Assembly (NCBI RefSeq): GCF_001238275.1
Contig: NZ_LGTB01000041.1
Span: forward strand, 36,152-100,151
DNA length: 64,000 nt
Reading direction: 5' to 3'
Source: Bradyrhizobium viridifuturi
GTDB lineage: Bacteria > Pseudomonadota > Alphaproteobacteria > Rhizobiales > Xanthobacteraceae
The notes beneath the pieces are model-generated. The model saw only the letters and a program-made list of their open reading frames with translations. It did no database searches and had not been told where the DNA came from. The position numbers were made by a program, and so were the translations under genes. Shown in pieces: positions 44,138 through 52,953 of this stretch. Each line of letters opens with the position of its first letter. Position 1 is the first letter of the stretch.

Positions 44138-44833
44138 TCACACCTCGAGCCATTCCTCGCGAATGGCGGCGTTGTTCTTCAGCTGCTCCGGGGTGCCTTC
44201 GAACACCACGCGGCCATGGCCCATGATGTAGACCCGGTTCGAGATCTTCATCGCGATCGACAGCTTCTGCTCAACCAGCAGGATGGCGACGCCGGCCTTC
44301 GCGATCCGCGCGATCAGCTCGCCGACCTGCTGCACGATCAGCGGCGCCAGGCCTTCGGTCGGCTCGTCGATCATCATCAGCTCGGGATCGCCGAGCAGGG
44401 TGCGGCAGGTGGTCAGCATCTGCTTCTCGCCGCCCGACAGCACGCCGGCCGGCGTGTCGGCGCGGCGGGCGAGGTTCGGGAACATGTCGAGCATCTCCTG
44501 CAGCCGCCACTTGCCGGGGCGGCGCGGATCCTTGATGCCGAGGATCAGGTTCTGGCGAACCGTCAGGCTCGGGAAGATGTCGCGATGCTCGGGCACATAG
44601 CCGAGCCCGAGGCGGGCGATCTTGTGGCTCGGCAGGCCCGCGATGTCCTGGCCCTTGAAGCGGATGGTGCCCTGCGGCGGCACTTCGCCCATGATCGCCT
44701 TGACGGTGGTCGAGCGGCCGACGCCGTTGCGGCCGAGCAGGCTGACCACCTCGCCGGCGGCGATGTCGAGATCGACGCCCTGCAGGATGTGGCTCTTGCC
44801 GTAATAGGCGTGAAGATTCCTGACCTCGAGCAT
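44138..44833 (-). CDS. livF: Branched-chain amino-acid ABC transporter ATPase LivF, Walker A Lys replaced by Arg
   Basis: A 231-residue ATPase reading from ATG 44833: MLEVRNLHAYYGKSHILQGVDLD, ending AAIREEWLEV. The Walker A loop is GRNGVGRSTT, so the invariant Lys is Arg. Walker B is ELMMIDEPTEGLAPL and the signature LSGGEKQML. A longer upstream phase is only a read-through of the neighbouring gene. ATG overlaps the livG stop by one base (TGATG). The Arg in Walker A is worth checking but is also known in rhizobial LivF proteins by memory. Confidence 0.92.
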   Translation of the reverse strand: MLEVRNLHAYYGKSHILQGVDLDIAAGEVVSLLGRNGVGRSTTVKAIMGEVPPQGTIRFKGQDIAGLPSHKIARLGLGYVPEHRDIFPSLTVRQNLILGIKDPRRPGKWRLQEMLDMFPNLARRADTPAGVLSGGEKQMLTTCRTLLGDPELMMIDEPTEGLAPLIVQQVGELIARIAKAGVAILLVEQKLSIAMKISNRVYIMGHGRVVFEGTPEQLKNNAAIREEWLEV

Positions 44834-45582
44834 CAGTCGACCTCCTCGCCGAGATAGGCTTCCTTGACCTTCGGATTGCCGCGGATCTCCTCGGGCGTGC
44901 CGGAGGCGATGATGTGGCCGTAGACCAAAACCGAAATGCGGTCGGCGAGGCCGAACACCACGCTCATATCGTGCTCGACGATGACGAGCGTGCGGCCTTC
45001 GGTGAGGCGGCGGATCAGCGCGACCGCGCGCTCGGTCTCCGCATGGCTCATGCCCGCGGTCGGCTCGTCCAGCATGATGACGCTGGCGCCGCCGGCGATC
45101 GTGATGCCGATCTCGAGCTCGCGCTGCTCGGCATAGGTGAGCAGGCCCGCCGGCACGTCGCGGCGATGGCTGAGATGGATGTCGTCGAGGATCTGCGCGG
45201 TGCGCTGCTTCACCTCGGGCAGACTGTCGACGTTCTTCCAGAACGCGTAGCGATGTCCGGTCGCCCACAGCACGGCGCAGCGCACGTTCTCCCATACCGT
45301 CATGCGGGCGAACACGTTGGTGACCTGGAACGAGCGCGACAGCCCGCGCCGGTTGATCTCGAATGGCCGCAGGCCCGAGGTCACTTCGCCGTTGAGGCGG
45401 ATCTCGCCCGAGGTCGGCTTGATGTGGCCAGAGATCAGGTTGAACGTCGTCGACTTGCCGGCGCCGTTCGGCCCGATGATGGCGTGACGCTCGCCCTTGG
45501 CGACGCTCAGATTGAGGTCGCGGATGATCTGGACATTGCCGAAGCTCTTCTCGACGGCGTTGACTTGAATGGCAGCGGTCAT
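44833..45582 (-). CDS. livG: Branched-chain amino-acid ABC transporter ATPase LivG
   Basis: A 249-residue ATPase. Walker A is GPNGAGKSTTFNLI and Walker B SVIMLDEPTAGMSHAE, with signature region LLTYAEQRELEIGITIA (Leu-Thr-Tyr-Ala in place of LSGG, as in some LivG) and His switch VEHDMSVVFGLADRI. It pairs with LivF to power uptake. Its start ATG 45582 overlaps the stop of livM (45579). Confidence 0.94.
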   Translation of the reverse strand: MTAAIQVNAVEKSFGNVQIIRDLNLSVAKGERHAIIGPNGAGKSTTFNLISGHIKPTSGEIRLNGEVTSGLRPFEINRRGLSRSFQVTNVFARMTVWENVRCAVLWATGHRYAFWKNVDSLPEVKQRTAQILDDIHLSHRRDVPAGLLTYAEQRELEIGITIAGGASVIMLDEPTAGMSHAETERAVALIRRLTEGRTLVIVEHDMSVVFGLADRISVLVYGHIIASGTPEEIRGNPKVKEAYLGEEVD

Positions 45583-46871
45583 GCCAGATACCCCCGATCA
45601 CGGGCCACCGTCGCGGCGCGATCCCAGGCTTCCGCGACGCGCCGCCAGGTGATGCGCGCAACCAGGAAGCCGCCGACCACCAGAACCGCGGCAGCCGCCC
45701 AGGTCGTTGGCGCCGTGGCAACAAACGGGATGCCGAGCAGATTGATCACGTCGCCGCCCGAGAAGCGCGCGACCGTCTCGATGGTCAGGATGATGCCGAG
45801 CGCAAACGCCAGCGTCGGGATCGCCGCGACCAGGTAGGACGGGATCACCGTGCCGAGCGTTCCGGCGCGGATCAGCGGACGGTGCTTCATCAGAATGCCC
45901 GCGATGCCGCCCGGCGCGAACATCACGATGCCGATGAAGATGACGCCGAAATAGAGCTGCCAGACCGAGGTGACGCTGGTCAGCCCGAGTTGCAGATAGG
46001 TCACCAGGATGGCGCCGAGGATCGGGCCGAAGAAATAGGCGGTGCCGCCGATGAAGGCGGAGAACAGCACGAGGCCCGATTGCGTCGCGCCGAGATAGGC
46101 GGAGTTGGCGATCTCGAAATTGATCGCGGTCAGGCCGCCGGCGATGCCGGCGAAGAAGCCGGCGAACATGTAGGCGAGATAGCGCACCACATGCGGATCG
46201 TAACCGATGAACTCAACGCGCTCCGGATTGTCGCGCACCGCGTTGCAGATGCGGCCCAAGGGCGTGCGGGTCAGCGCGTACATCGCGATCGCCGAAATCA
46301 GCACCCAGAACGCGATCAGGTAGTAGACCTGGATCTGCGGCCCGAAGGTCCAGCCGAACATCGGCATCAACGAAGTGCGGTCGGTGGTGATGCCGGATTC
46401 GCCGCCGAACACGCTGCGCAGGATCAGCGACGACGAGGCCACCAGCTCGCCGATGCCGAGCGAGATCATCGCAAACACGGTGCCGGCGCGCTTGGTCATG
46501 ACCCAGCCGACCAGGAGCGCGAATGCCATGCCGCCGATGCCGCCGATCAGCGGGATCACCGGCAGCGGGATCGGCCAGTTGTGGTTCGCCACCGCGTTCA
46601 TGACGTGCACGGCGAGGAAGCCGCCGAGGCCGTATTGCACGGCGTGACCGAACGACAGCAGGCCGGTCTGGCCGAGCAGGATATTGTAGGACAGCGCGAA
46701 GATGATCGCGATGCCGATCAGGCAGAACGAGGTCAGCGAGCCGCCGGAGGAGAAGATCAGCGGCAGCACGACGAGCGCTACGGCTGCGAGCACCCAGACG
46801 CCATAGAAGCCGAGGGCGCCGCCGGACTCCTGCTTGGCCGCGGCGAGGGTGGGCGTGGGAGCGTTCGTCAT
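45579..46871 (-). CDS. livM: Branched-chain amino-acid ABC transporter permease LivM
   Basis: A 430-residue inner-membrane permease with about 10-12 hydrophobic segments, including YNILLGQTGLLSFGHAVQYGLGGFLAVH and RVEFIGYDPHVVRYLAYMFAGFFAGIAGGL, the LivM signatures. It is longer than E. coli LivM because of a ~100-residue C-terminal membrane extension (FALGIILTIETVARFSGGDVINL ...). ATG 46871 overlaps the end of livH (46868). Confidence 0.93.
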   Translation of the reverse strand: MTNAPTPTLAAAKQESGGALGFYGVWVLAAVALVVLPLIFSSGGSLTSFCLIGIAIIFALSYNILLGQTGLLSFGHAVQYGLGGFLAVHVMNAVANHNWPIPLPVIPLIGGIGGMAFALLVGWVMTKRAGTVFAMISLGIGELVASSSLILRSVFGGESGITTDRTSLMPMFGWTFGPQIQVYYLIAFWVLISAIAMYALTRTPLGRICNAVRDNPERVEFIGYDPHVVRYLAYMFAGFFAGIAGGLTAINFEIANSAYLGATQSGLVLFSAFIGGTAYFFGPILGAILVTYLQLGLTSVTSVWQLYFGVIFIGIVMFAPGGIAGILMKHRPLIRAGTLGTVIPSYLVAAIPTLAFALGIILTIETVARFSGGDVINLLGIPFVATAPTTWAAAAVLVVGGFLVARITWRRVAEAWDRAATVARDRGYLA

Positions 46872-47815
46872 GATTCGCGCGTCCCGAGCAGGCCCATCGG
46901 GCGGAAAATCAGCACCAGCACCAGCAGCAAGTAAGGCAGGATCGGCGCGATCTGCGCGATCGTGACGTTCCAGATGTCGGTGAGCGGCGAGGGGCCGAGG
47001 CTCGGATCGAGCGGGCCGAACACGCTGGCGAGCGAGCCGTTCAGCGCCACCGCAAAGGTCTGGATCAGCCCGATCAGCAGCGAGGCGATGAAGGCGCCGG
47101 GCAGCGAGCCGAGGCCGCCGAACACGATGACGACGAACAGAATCGGCCCGAGCAGCGCCGCCATGTCGGACTGCGTCACCAGCGAGGGACCGGCGATGAC
47201 GCCGGCAAGACCGGCGAGCCCGCTGCCGACACCGAACACCAGCATGAAGACGCGGCCGACATTGTGGCCGAGATGGCCGACCATGCTCGGATGGGTCAGC
47301 GCGGCCTGCACGATGAGGCCGACCCGGGTCCGCTTCAGCGTCACCAGCAGCGCGATGAAGATCACGACCGAGACCACCAGCATGAAGATCTTGTAGGCGG
47401 GGTAGTTGGTCGAGAACACGGTGAAGGCCGGAAAGTCGAGCGCCGCCGGGACCCGATAGTCCACCGGGCTCTTGCCCCAGATCATCGAGACGATCTCTTC
47501 GATCGCGAAAGCCAAACCGAAGGTCAAAAGCAGCTCGGCGACATGGCCGTGCTTGTGGGTGTTGCGCAGGCCGTAGCGCTCGACGCCCATGCCGACCACG
47601 CCGACCAATAGCGGCGCGATCACCAGCGCCGGCCAGAAGCCGATCCAGCGCGTGAGCTGAAAGCCGAAGAACGCGCCCAGCATGTAGAAGCTCGCATGCG
47701 CGAAGTTGAGCACGCCCATCATACTGAAGATGACGGTGAGTCCGCTGGACAGCAGAAACAACAGCATGCCGAACAGGACGCCGTTAAGCGTCGAGATGAC
47801 GATGAGCTCAGCCAC
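46868..47815 (-). CDS. livH: Branched-chain amino-acid ABC transporter permease LivH
   Basis: A 315-residue permease with about eight membrane segments. It has LFGMLLFLLSSGLTVIFSMMGVLNFAHASFYMLGAFFGFQLTRW, the LivH N-terminus, and VIVFGGLGSLPGAFIASLLIGL. Its ATG at 47815 follows the binding-protein gene after a 137-base gap that holds a hairpin. It is part of the operon with livM, livG and livF. Confidence 0.93.
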   Translation of the reverse strand: MAELIVISTLNGVLFGMLLFLLSSGLTVIFSMMGVLNFAHASFYMLGAFFGFQLTRWIGFWPALVIAPLLVGVVGMGVERYGLRNTHKHGHVAELLLTFGLAFAIEEIVSMIWGKSPVDYRVPAALDFPAFTVFSTNYPAYKIFMLVVSVVIFIALLVTLKRTRVGLIVQAALTHPSMVGHLGHNVGRVFMLVFGVGSGLAGLAGVIAGPSLVTQSDMAALLGPILFVVIVFGGLGSLPGAFIASLLIGLIQTFAVALNGSLASVFGPLDPSLGPSPLTDIWNVTIAQIAPILPYLLLVLVLIFRPMGLLGTRES

Positions 47816-47905
47816 GGCGCACTCGCATGAGACTGGAACGGTTCACGTGATCAAAGACCTGTCGGTGAAATGAACTCCGGCGCCACCATGCGGCCGGATG
47901 ACGAA

Positions 47906-47935
47906 CGCCTCCGCAACCCGGCGGTCGCGGAGGCG
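47906..47935 (-). other. Hairpin between the binding-protein gene and livH
   Basis: A 9-bp perfect stem (47906-47914 with 47927-47935) encloses a 12-base loop in the gap between the two genes. There is no T-run. Such hairpins often protect the upstream binding-protein message and lower permease expression; this is a guess from position. Confidence 0.4.
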
Positions 47936-47952
47936 CATTCCAAGGCGGTCGA

Positions 47953-49191
47953 TCAGGGCCGCTTCATGTTGCAGGTGGTCGGAAGCATCGTCTGGGCGGT
48001 ATCGATCTTGGAGACGATGTGCCAGCCCCAACCGGTGTTTTCCTCGTCGAACGGCTCCTTGGTCTTGTCGGCCAGCGAGCCGAACGAGGAGATGTAGATC
48101 GGCTGGAAGAACTGGTGGTCGTCCTTGCGCATGAAGCCCTCGCCGCCGTCGAACACGTCGAACTTCATGCCTTCGAGCGCGGCCGCGACCTTCACCGGGT
48201 CGATCGAGTTGGCCTTTTCCGCTGCTGCCTTGAACATCCGCATCTCATTGACCGCGCGCGGATACCACACGGAAATGCCGGTCTTGGCGCGGAAGTCCTT
48301 CTCGAAATCCATCGCCGCCTTGTTGCCGGAGTTCGGCACGCCTTCGCTGATCTGGAACACCTGGCCCTCGAGGCCAGTCTGCTTGATCGCGGTCGGTCCG
48401 CCGGCGCCGCCGGCATAATAGGTGTACCAGTTGACCTTGAGGCCGGCATCGGCAGCTGCCTTCAGCAGCAGCGCGAAGTCCTGACCCCAGTTGCCGGTCA
48501 CGACGGTGTCGGCACCCGACGCCTTGATCTTGGCGATATAGGGCGAGAAGTCGGTGACCTTCAGCATCGGGTGCAGCTCGTCGCCGACGACCTGGATATC
48601 CGGCCGCTTTTCGCCCAGCATCTTGCGCGCGGCAGTGCGCACCGACTGGCCGAACGAGTAATCCATGTTGATCAGGTAGACCTTCTTGATGGTCGGCTGG
48701 CCCTTCATGTAGTTGGTCAGCGCTTCCATCTTGATGTCCGAGTTCGCATCCCAGCGGAAATGCCAGTAGCTGCACTTCTCGTTGGTCATGCTCGGATCGA
48801 CCGCGGCGTAGTTGAAGTAGAGCACTTCCTTGCCGGGGTTGCGCGAATTGTGCTTGGTGACGAAATCTTCCAGCGCAGCGCCGACCGACGAGCCGTTGCC
48901 CTGGGTGATGTAGTGGACGCCGGCGTCGACCGCCTTCTGCGCCTGCACTAGGCTTTCCTGCGGGTTGGTCTTGTTGTCGAGCGGAACGATCTCGACCTTG
49001 TGGCCGAGGATGCCGCCCTTGGCGTTCAACTCGTCGGCGAGGTACTGGAACGTCTTCAGACCGCCTTCGCCAACGCTGGCGCCGCCGCCGGAGAGCGGAT
49101 CGATATAGCCGATCTTGATGGATTCCTGCGCGGACGCCGCGCCTCCCAACACCGTCAGTGCTGCCGTGGCAGCAACGATCAGCCTACGCAT
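47953..49191 (-). CDS. Branched-chain amino-acid ABC transporter substrate-binding protein
   Basis: A 412-residue periplasmic protein. Signal peptide MRRLIVAATAALTVLGGAASAQ is followed by ESIKIGYIDPLSGGGASVGEGGLKTFQYLADELNAKGGILGHKVEIVPLDNKTN, typical of LivK/Peripla_BP_6. First gene of the operon. Binding-cleft residues are not assigned; ligands of this family in rhizobia include amino acids, urea and aromatic acids. The start is the only one giving a signal peptide. Confidence 0.93.
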   Translation of the reverse strand: MRRLIVAATAALTVLGGAASAQESIKIGYIDPLSGGGASVGEGGLKTFQYLADELNAKGGILGHKVEIVPLDNKTNPQESLVQAQKAVDAGVHYITQGNGSSVGAALEDFVTKHNSRNPGKEVLYFNYAAVDPSMTNEKCSYWHFRWDANSDIKMEALTNYMKGQPTIKKVYLINMDYSFGQSVRTAARKMLGEKRPDIQVVGDELHPMLKVTDFSPYIAKIKASGADTVVTGNWGQDFALLLKAAADAGLKVNWYTYYAGGAGGPTAIKQTGLEGQVFQISEGVPNSGNKAAMDFEKDFRAKTGISVWYPRAVNEMRMFKAAAEKANSIDPVKVAAALEGMKFDVFDGGEGFMRKDDHQFFQPIYISSFGSLADKTKEPFDEENTGWGWHIVSKIDTAQTMLPTTCNMKRP

Positions 49192-49491
49192 CCTGCTTTC
49201 TCCCTTTGCTCATGTTTCTTGATCTTCAGCGATCGAAGCCGTCTCATAACCTCAATTGCCGAGCCTTCGCAACTTTCGCTTTGAATACTGCGTCAAGTTT
49301 TAGCAGGCGGTATTATGATGTTATAGGCTATAAACCCTTCGAGAGGCCGCGGGATCCGGCAAGGATTTGAACCGCAAGTAAACTTTTGAATGAGGCGTTC
49401 CCGGTTCGCGATCGGGAGCCGACGTCGTTCGGGGCCCCTAAGGCGAGCCCGCGTCCGCAAGCATTATAGCGGCAGGATACGAATTGGCGAT
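49192..49491. other. Intergenic region upstream of the liv operon
   Basis: 300 bases between the minus-strand binding-protein gene (start 49191) and the end of the TetR gene at 49492. The part near 49300-49340 is AT-rich (GGCGGTATTATGATGTTATAGG and TATAAACC) and is the likely promoter of the operon. No gene seen. Confidence 0.45.
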
Positions 49492-50838
49492 TCAAGCCGG
49501 ATGCCGGCGCTGCTTGAGGCCCGACAGGAATAGTCGCGCGAAATGATCTGCGACCTGCGCCGGAGGCCAGTCACGCCTGGTCTTGAACCAGATCGGATAC
49601 CAATGGACCATTCCGGTTAGAATACGCTCGGCGAAATATGTATCGATGCGGCGGATGCGACCCTCGTCGATCCAGCTCTGGTAGCTGCTCTGGCTTTGCC
49701 GGATCGAGGCCAGGACCTGTCCGACATAGGCTTTCCGGTCAGCGTCGTTGAGATAGTTGATGTTGTGGTAGGTCGCCTTCGGGCCGCAGGGCGTGTCGTG
49801 CAGCATCAGCAGCAGGCGGATCCTCTGCACGGTGTGCTCGAACGCTCCAAGGCTGTGCTCTTGCAGGTGCTCGCGAATGGCGATCTCGCCGGCGAGCCCG
49901 CGCCGCAGGCAGGCCAGCAGCAGGTTTTCCTTTTCACTGAAGTGATAGTAGATCCCGGCGCGGGTGATGCCCGCATCCGCGGCGATGCTCTCGAGCGACG
50001 TGCCCGACGCGCCCCTGCGGTTGAAGCTGTCGGAGGCGATCGACAGCATCCTGTCGAACTTGGCGGCCCGCTTGTTCAAGCTCGCGCGAGCCTCCAGGAA
50101 CGGCGCAAGGCTGAGCGGTTCGGGCATCTCGGGAACCGCGATCTCGCGCCGGTACACGCCGTGCGTGATGATGTCGTCGATGGCATCGATCGCCTGCTGG
50201 CGCGTGTAGTAGTCGCGTTCGGACAGCCAGAACGGCACCCAGTCCAGCATGGAGATCAGCGCCACCGCCGTGAGCAGCGGCTCGTCGCAGGCGATTGAGC
50301 CGTCCGCCACGCCCCGCTGCAGGATATCCGCCAGCCGCGCGGCGTTCTGCCAGCGCTTGGCATGGACTTCGCTGCCGTAGGGCGCGGCGAGCGCGTCGAT
50401 ATCGGTGAACAGGATCATGCGCTGGCCTTCGGGCCGCAGCCTGCCGCGCACGAAGCGCCTGACGATCTCGAGCCCGTCGATGCCGGGCTCCGCCGCTGCC
50501 TCCATCTCGCGCCTGTAGATGGCGAGGCCGCGCAGATAGCAATGAAAGATCAGGTCTTCCTTGTCGCGAAAGTGATGATAGAGCGCGCCCGGCACGGCCT
50601 GTACTGTCGCCGCAACCTGTTCCATCGTGACATTGGCATAGGAGTGGCGGGCAAACAGCCGGGATGCAGCGACCAGAATCGCTTCAGCTCGATCTGTCAG
50701 CGCAGCAACTTGCAAGCTCCGATGCCCCTTCCGATTGCGGGATGCCGATCCGGACGGGAGATAATCCTCTCGGCACGGAACTTTCAATCGCCGATTTGGT
50801 CCGACGAAAGTCCCGTTGCGTGAGCGCGATGGCGGCAT
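49492..50838 (-). CDS. Transcriptional regulator with two TetR DNA-binding domains
   Basis: A 448-residue protein with two TetR units in tandem: the first at about residues 50-235 (RAEAILVAASRLFARHSYANVTMEQVAATVQAVPGALYHHFRDKEDLIFHCY), the second at about 260-445 (KFDRMLSIASDSFNRRGASGTSLESIAADAGITRAGIYYHFSEKENLLLACL). Both HTHs look intact. Normal TetR proteins are half this length. The start is uncertain: the first 40 residues look random, and TTG 50715 (after GGAAGGGG) would remove them. It adjoins the esterase gene at 50857 on the same strand, 18 bases upstream, so they may share a transcript and it may control esterase expression. Confidence 0.85.
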   Translation of the reverse strand: MPPSRSRNGTFVGPNRRLKVPCREDYLPSGSASRNRKGHRSLQVAALTDRAEAILVAASRLFARHSYANVTMEQVAATVQAVPGALYHHFRDKEDLIFHCYLRGLAIYRREMEAAAEPGIDGLEIVRRFVRGRLRPEGQRMILFTDIDALAAPYGSEVHAKRWQNAARLADILQRGVADGSIACDEPLLTAVALISMLDWVPFWLSERDYYTRQQAIDAIDDIITHGVYRREIAVPEMPEPLSLAPFLEARASLNKRAAKFDRMLSIASDSFNRRGASGTSLESIAADAGITRAGIYYHFSEKENLLLACLRRGLAGEIAIREHLQEHSLGAFEHTVQRIRLLLMLHDTPCGPKATYHNINYLNDADRKAYVGQVLASIRQSQSSYQSWIDEGRIRRIDTYFAERILTGMVHWYPIWFKTRRDWPPAQVADHFARLFLSGLKQRRHPA

Positions 50839-50856
50839 CGTCTGCCGCGTCGCAGT

Positions 50857-51924
50857 CTACTCCTGCGCAAATGCCTTGTCGAAGAAGGCGGGCAATTCGT
50901 TGCGCAACTGCGCGAGCAGCGCCTCGCGATCGAAGCCGGGCGGATCGGCCGCGGCGTCGCCATCCAGGGTTTCGATCGGCGTGCCGGGGCGATCCATGAA
51001 TGCGAAGTGCCATGCGTTGGGGATCATGTGAAACTCGGCGTGCGGCACATTCTGTGCGATCCACTCGGCATGGAAGCGCGGCACCAGCCAGCGGTCGCGT
51101 TCGGCTGCGTAGACCGCGGTCGGTAGCTTGATGGCGGCGAGCGATGCGGCGGTGAAGAACACGCCGGCCGGTGCCATCGCGATTACTGCGCGCACCCGCG
51201 GATCGGTTGCGTCCGGCAGCAATGTCGTGGCCGGCGGTGACTTGGAGCTGCCCCCCATGCTGCAGAACAGTGGATCGTCCTTGCGATCGGTCTCGCAATG
51301 CGCGCCGATGCGGGACAGGTCGACCTGGCCGCCGGCCAGTGCGATCACGGTGTAGCCGCCGGCGGAGTGTCCGACTGCCCCGATCCGCGGACCTTGCGCA
51401 TCGGTCGCGATCTTGTCCTTCCACTCGGGGTCGGCCAGCAGCGCATCGATCACCCGTGATACCTGGCGCGGCCGTTCGGTGAAGAACGTCCCCGGCGGCT
51501 GCTGCCAGATCGAATGATCCTGCCAATTGTCGCCGGGATGCCGCAGGGCCGCGACCAGGTAGCCGTGCCGGGCCAGTGCCTCCGCCAGGCTGGAGTGCCC
51601 GATTTCGGAGCCGCCCGTTCCGTGGCTGACGATGATCAGGCCCTTGAATTTTGGATCCGGCGGCGCCCCGATCGCCGCCCGGACTGTGAACGAGCCCATC
51701 GGGATGGCGCGGGCCGGTGTTTGGGTGGGGTAATAAAGTGCGACAGGAATTGCCGCCGGATTGGAGGGGGAGACCGGGATCGTAATCTGGCGCCAGCCCG
51801 CCTCGGTGGCCTCGGCCGCGGAGGGCGGCACCAGCACCGGGAGGGCCAGCAGGCCAAGACAGGACAGGCCAAGACAGGACCAGAGCCGCCGCAGGCGAGC
51901 CGCCGGAACCAACGAAAATTTCAT
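50857..51924 (-). CDS. Secreted alpha/beta hydrolase (PAF-acetylhydrolase/dienelactone-like)
   Basis: A 355-residue hydrolase with an N-terminal hydrophobic signal (RRLWSCLGLSCLGLLALPVLV). Nucleophile elbow GAVGHSAGGYTVIAL near residue 200, oxyanion segment LIIVSHGTGGSEIGHSSLAEALARHGYLVAAL, catalytic His probably in IPNAWHFAFMD and acid in YAAERDRWLV. The enzyme likely acts on ester or acyl substrates outside the cytosol. The N-terminal codons contain a short tandem DNA repeat (CAAGACAGGACAGG, 51858-51883). It is divergent from the LytTR gene at 52019. Confidence 0.85.
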   Translation of the reverse strand: MKFSLVPAARLRRLWSCLGLSCLGLLALPVLVPPSAAEATEAGWRQITIPVSPSNPAAIPVALYYPTQTPARAIPMGSFTVRAAIGAPPDPKFKGLIIVSHGTGGSEIGHSSLAEALARHGYLVAALRHPGDNWQDHSIWQQPPGTFFTERPRQVSRVIDALLADPEWKDKIATDAQGPRIGAVGHSAGGYTVIALAGGQVDLSRIGAHCETDRKDDPLFCSMGGSSKSPPATTLLPDATDPRVRAVIAMAPAGVFFTAASLAAIKLPTAVYAAERDRWLVPRFHAEWIAQNVPHAEFHMIPNAWHFAFMDRPGTPIETLDGDAAADPPGFDREALLAQLRNELPAFFDKAFAQE

Positions 51925-52018
51925 GAGTGCGTCCTCGAATGATCGACCGTTGGGCTGCTATAGGAGGAGGCGGTCTCGGGTCCACGTCCACTTCGTGAAC
52001 GGCATTTCTTATACGCCA

Positions 52019-52828
52019 ATGACCATCACCGAATTTTTCCGCCAGGATTCAATGGCCCTGCCGCGGCGCCACGCCGCGCTGCTGCTGCCGGTGGTGACCG
52101 GCATCGCGCTCGCGATCGTGGGCGCGTTCGGCACCTATGTCGGTATGAGCTTGCTGACGCGGCTGCTGCACTTCGTTACGGGGGCGCTGCTGATCACCGC
52201 GCTGGTCATCGCTGTCACGGCGTTGGTGCGACGCTATCTGTTCTCCGGTGCCGAGCCGCTCTGGGCCGCCATCGGCGTCGCGGTGGCGGTTGCGCCGATC
52301 GGCGGTTGGATCGTCCACCAGTTGTTATGGCTGCTGGCGCCCCGAGTGCTTCCCTTTGTGACCTATCGCGACCTCGCCCTGCAGGTGTTGTCCATCAACC
52401 TGTTCCTCGGCCCGCTGATCTGGGCCATCCGGCGGATGCCTGCCGAAGCCACTGATCTTGCCATCGACCCGGCACAGCCGGCGTCTCCGCCGGACACATG
52501 CTGCTCGTTTCGGTCGAAATTGCCGTTTGCGGTCCGCAACGCGGCCGTCCTGTCCCTGAGTGCGGAGGACCATTATGTCCGCGTGCGCACTGATCGCGGC
52601 GAGGCCCTGATCCTGATCAATCTGGCCGATGCCGTCGCAGCCCTGGGGCCGGAGACCGGGGTGCGGATCCATCGGTCGCACTGGGTCGCCCACGCCGCGA
52701 TCCGGGGGCTGGCGCGTCAGTCCGGCCGGCTTGGCGTCCGGCTCGACCACGATCTCGTCCTGCCGGTGAGCCGCGCCGGGCAGAAATTGCTGCGTAATCA
52801 GGCGGATAGAGTACCTAGCGACGCCTGA
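52019..52828 (+). CDS. Membrane-anchored LytTR-family transcriptional regulator
   Basis: A 269-residue protein. The N-terminal ~140 residues carry four hydrophobic helices (LLLPVVTGIALAIVGAFGTYVG, ALLITALVIAVTALV, AIGVAVAVAPIGGWIV, LSINLFLGPLIWAI). The C-terminal ~100 residues are a LytTR domain (VLSLSAEDHYVRVRTDRGEALILINLADAVAAL ... GVRIHRSHWVAHAAIRGL). Membrane LytTR proteins bind DNA while sensing at the membrane. The start may be ATG 52019 or ATG 52052 (after CAGGATTC, better binding site). Divergent from the hydrolase gene, which it may regulate. Confidence 0.85.
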   Translation: MTITEFFRQDSMALPRRHAALLLPVVTGIALAIVGAFGTYVGMSLLTRLLHFVTGALLITALVIAVTALVRRYLFSGAEPLWAAIGVAVAVAPIGGWIVHQLLWLLAPRVLPFVTYRDLALQVLSINLFLGPLIWAIRRMPAEATDLAIDPAQPASPPDTCCSFRSKLPFAVRNAAVLSLSAEDHYVRVRTDRGEALILINLADAVAALGPETGVRIHRSHWVAHAAIRGLARQSGRLGVRLDHDLVLPVSRAGQKLLRNQADRVPSDA

Positions 52829-52953
52829 TCCGGGAAAGCCGCGTCATCGTGGCCAAGGCGCTTGGCCGGATCGCCGGAACATCGTAAGACAAGTATCTGG
52901 TATACCACGGGCCGCCGGCAAGAAGTCCGGGAGTGGTCTTTGAAAGAGGAAAC

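Noticed and set aside
44138..45724. A 528-codon minus-strand frame spanning livF and part of livG
   Set aside because: It joins livF to a shadow phase of livG; the true livF starts at ATG 44833.
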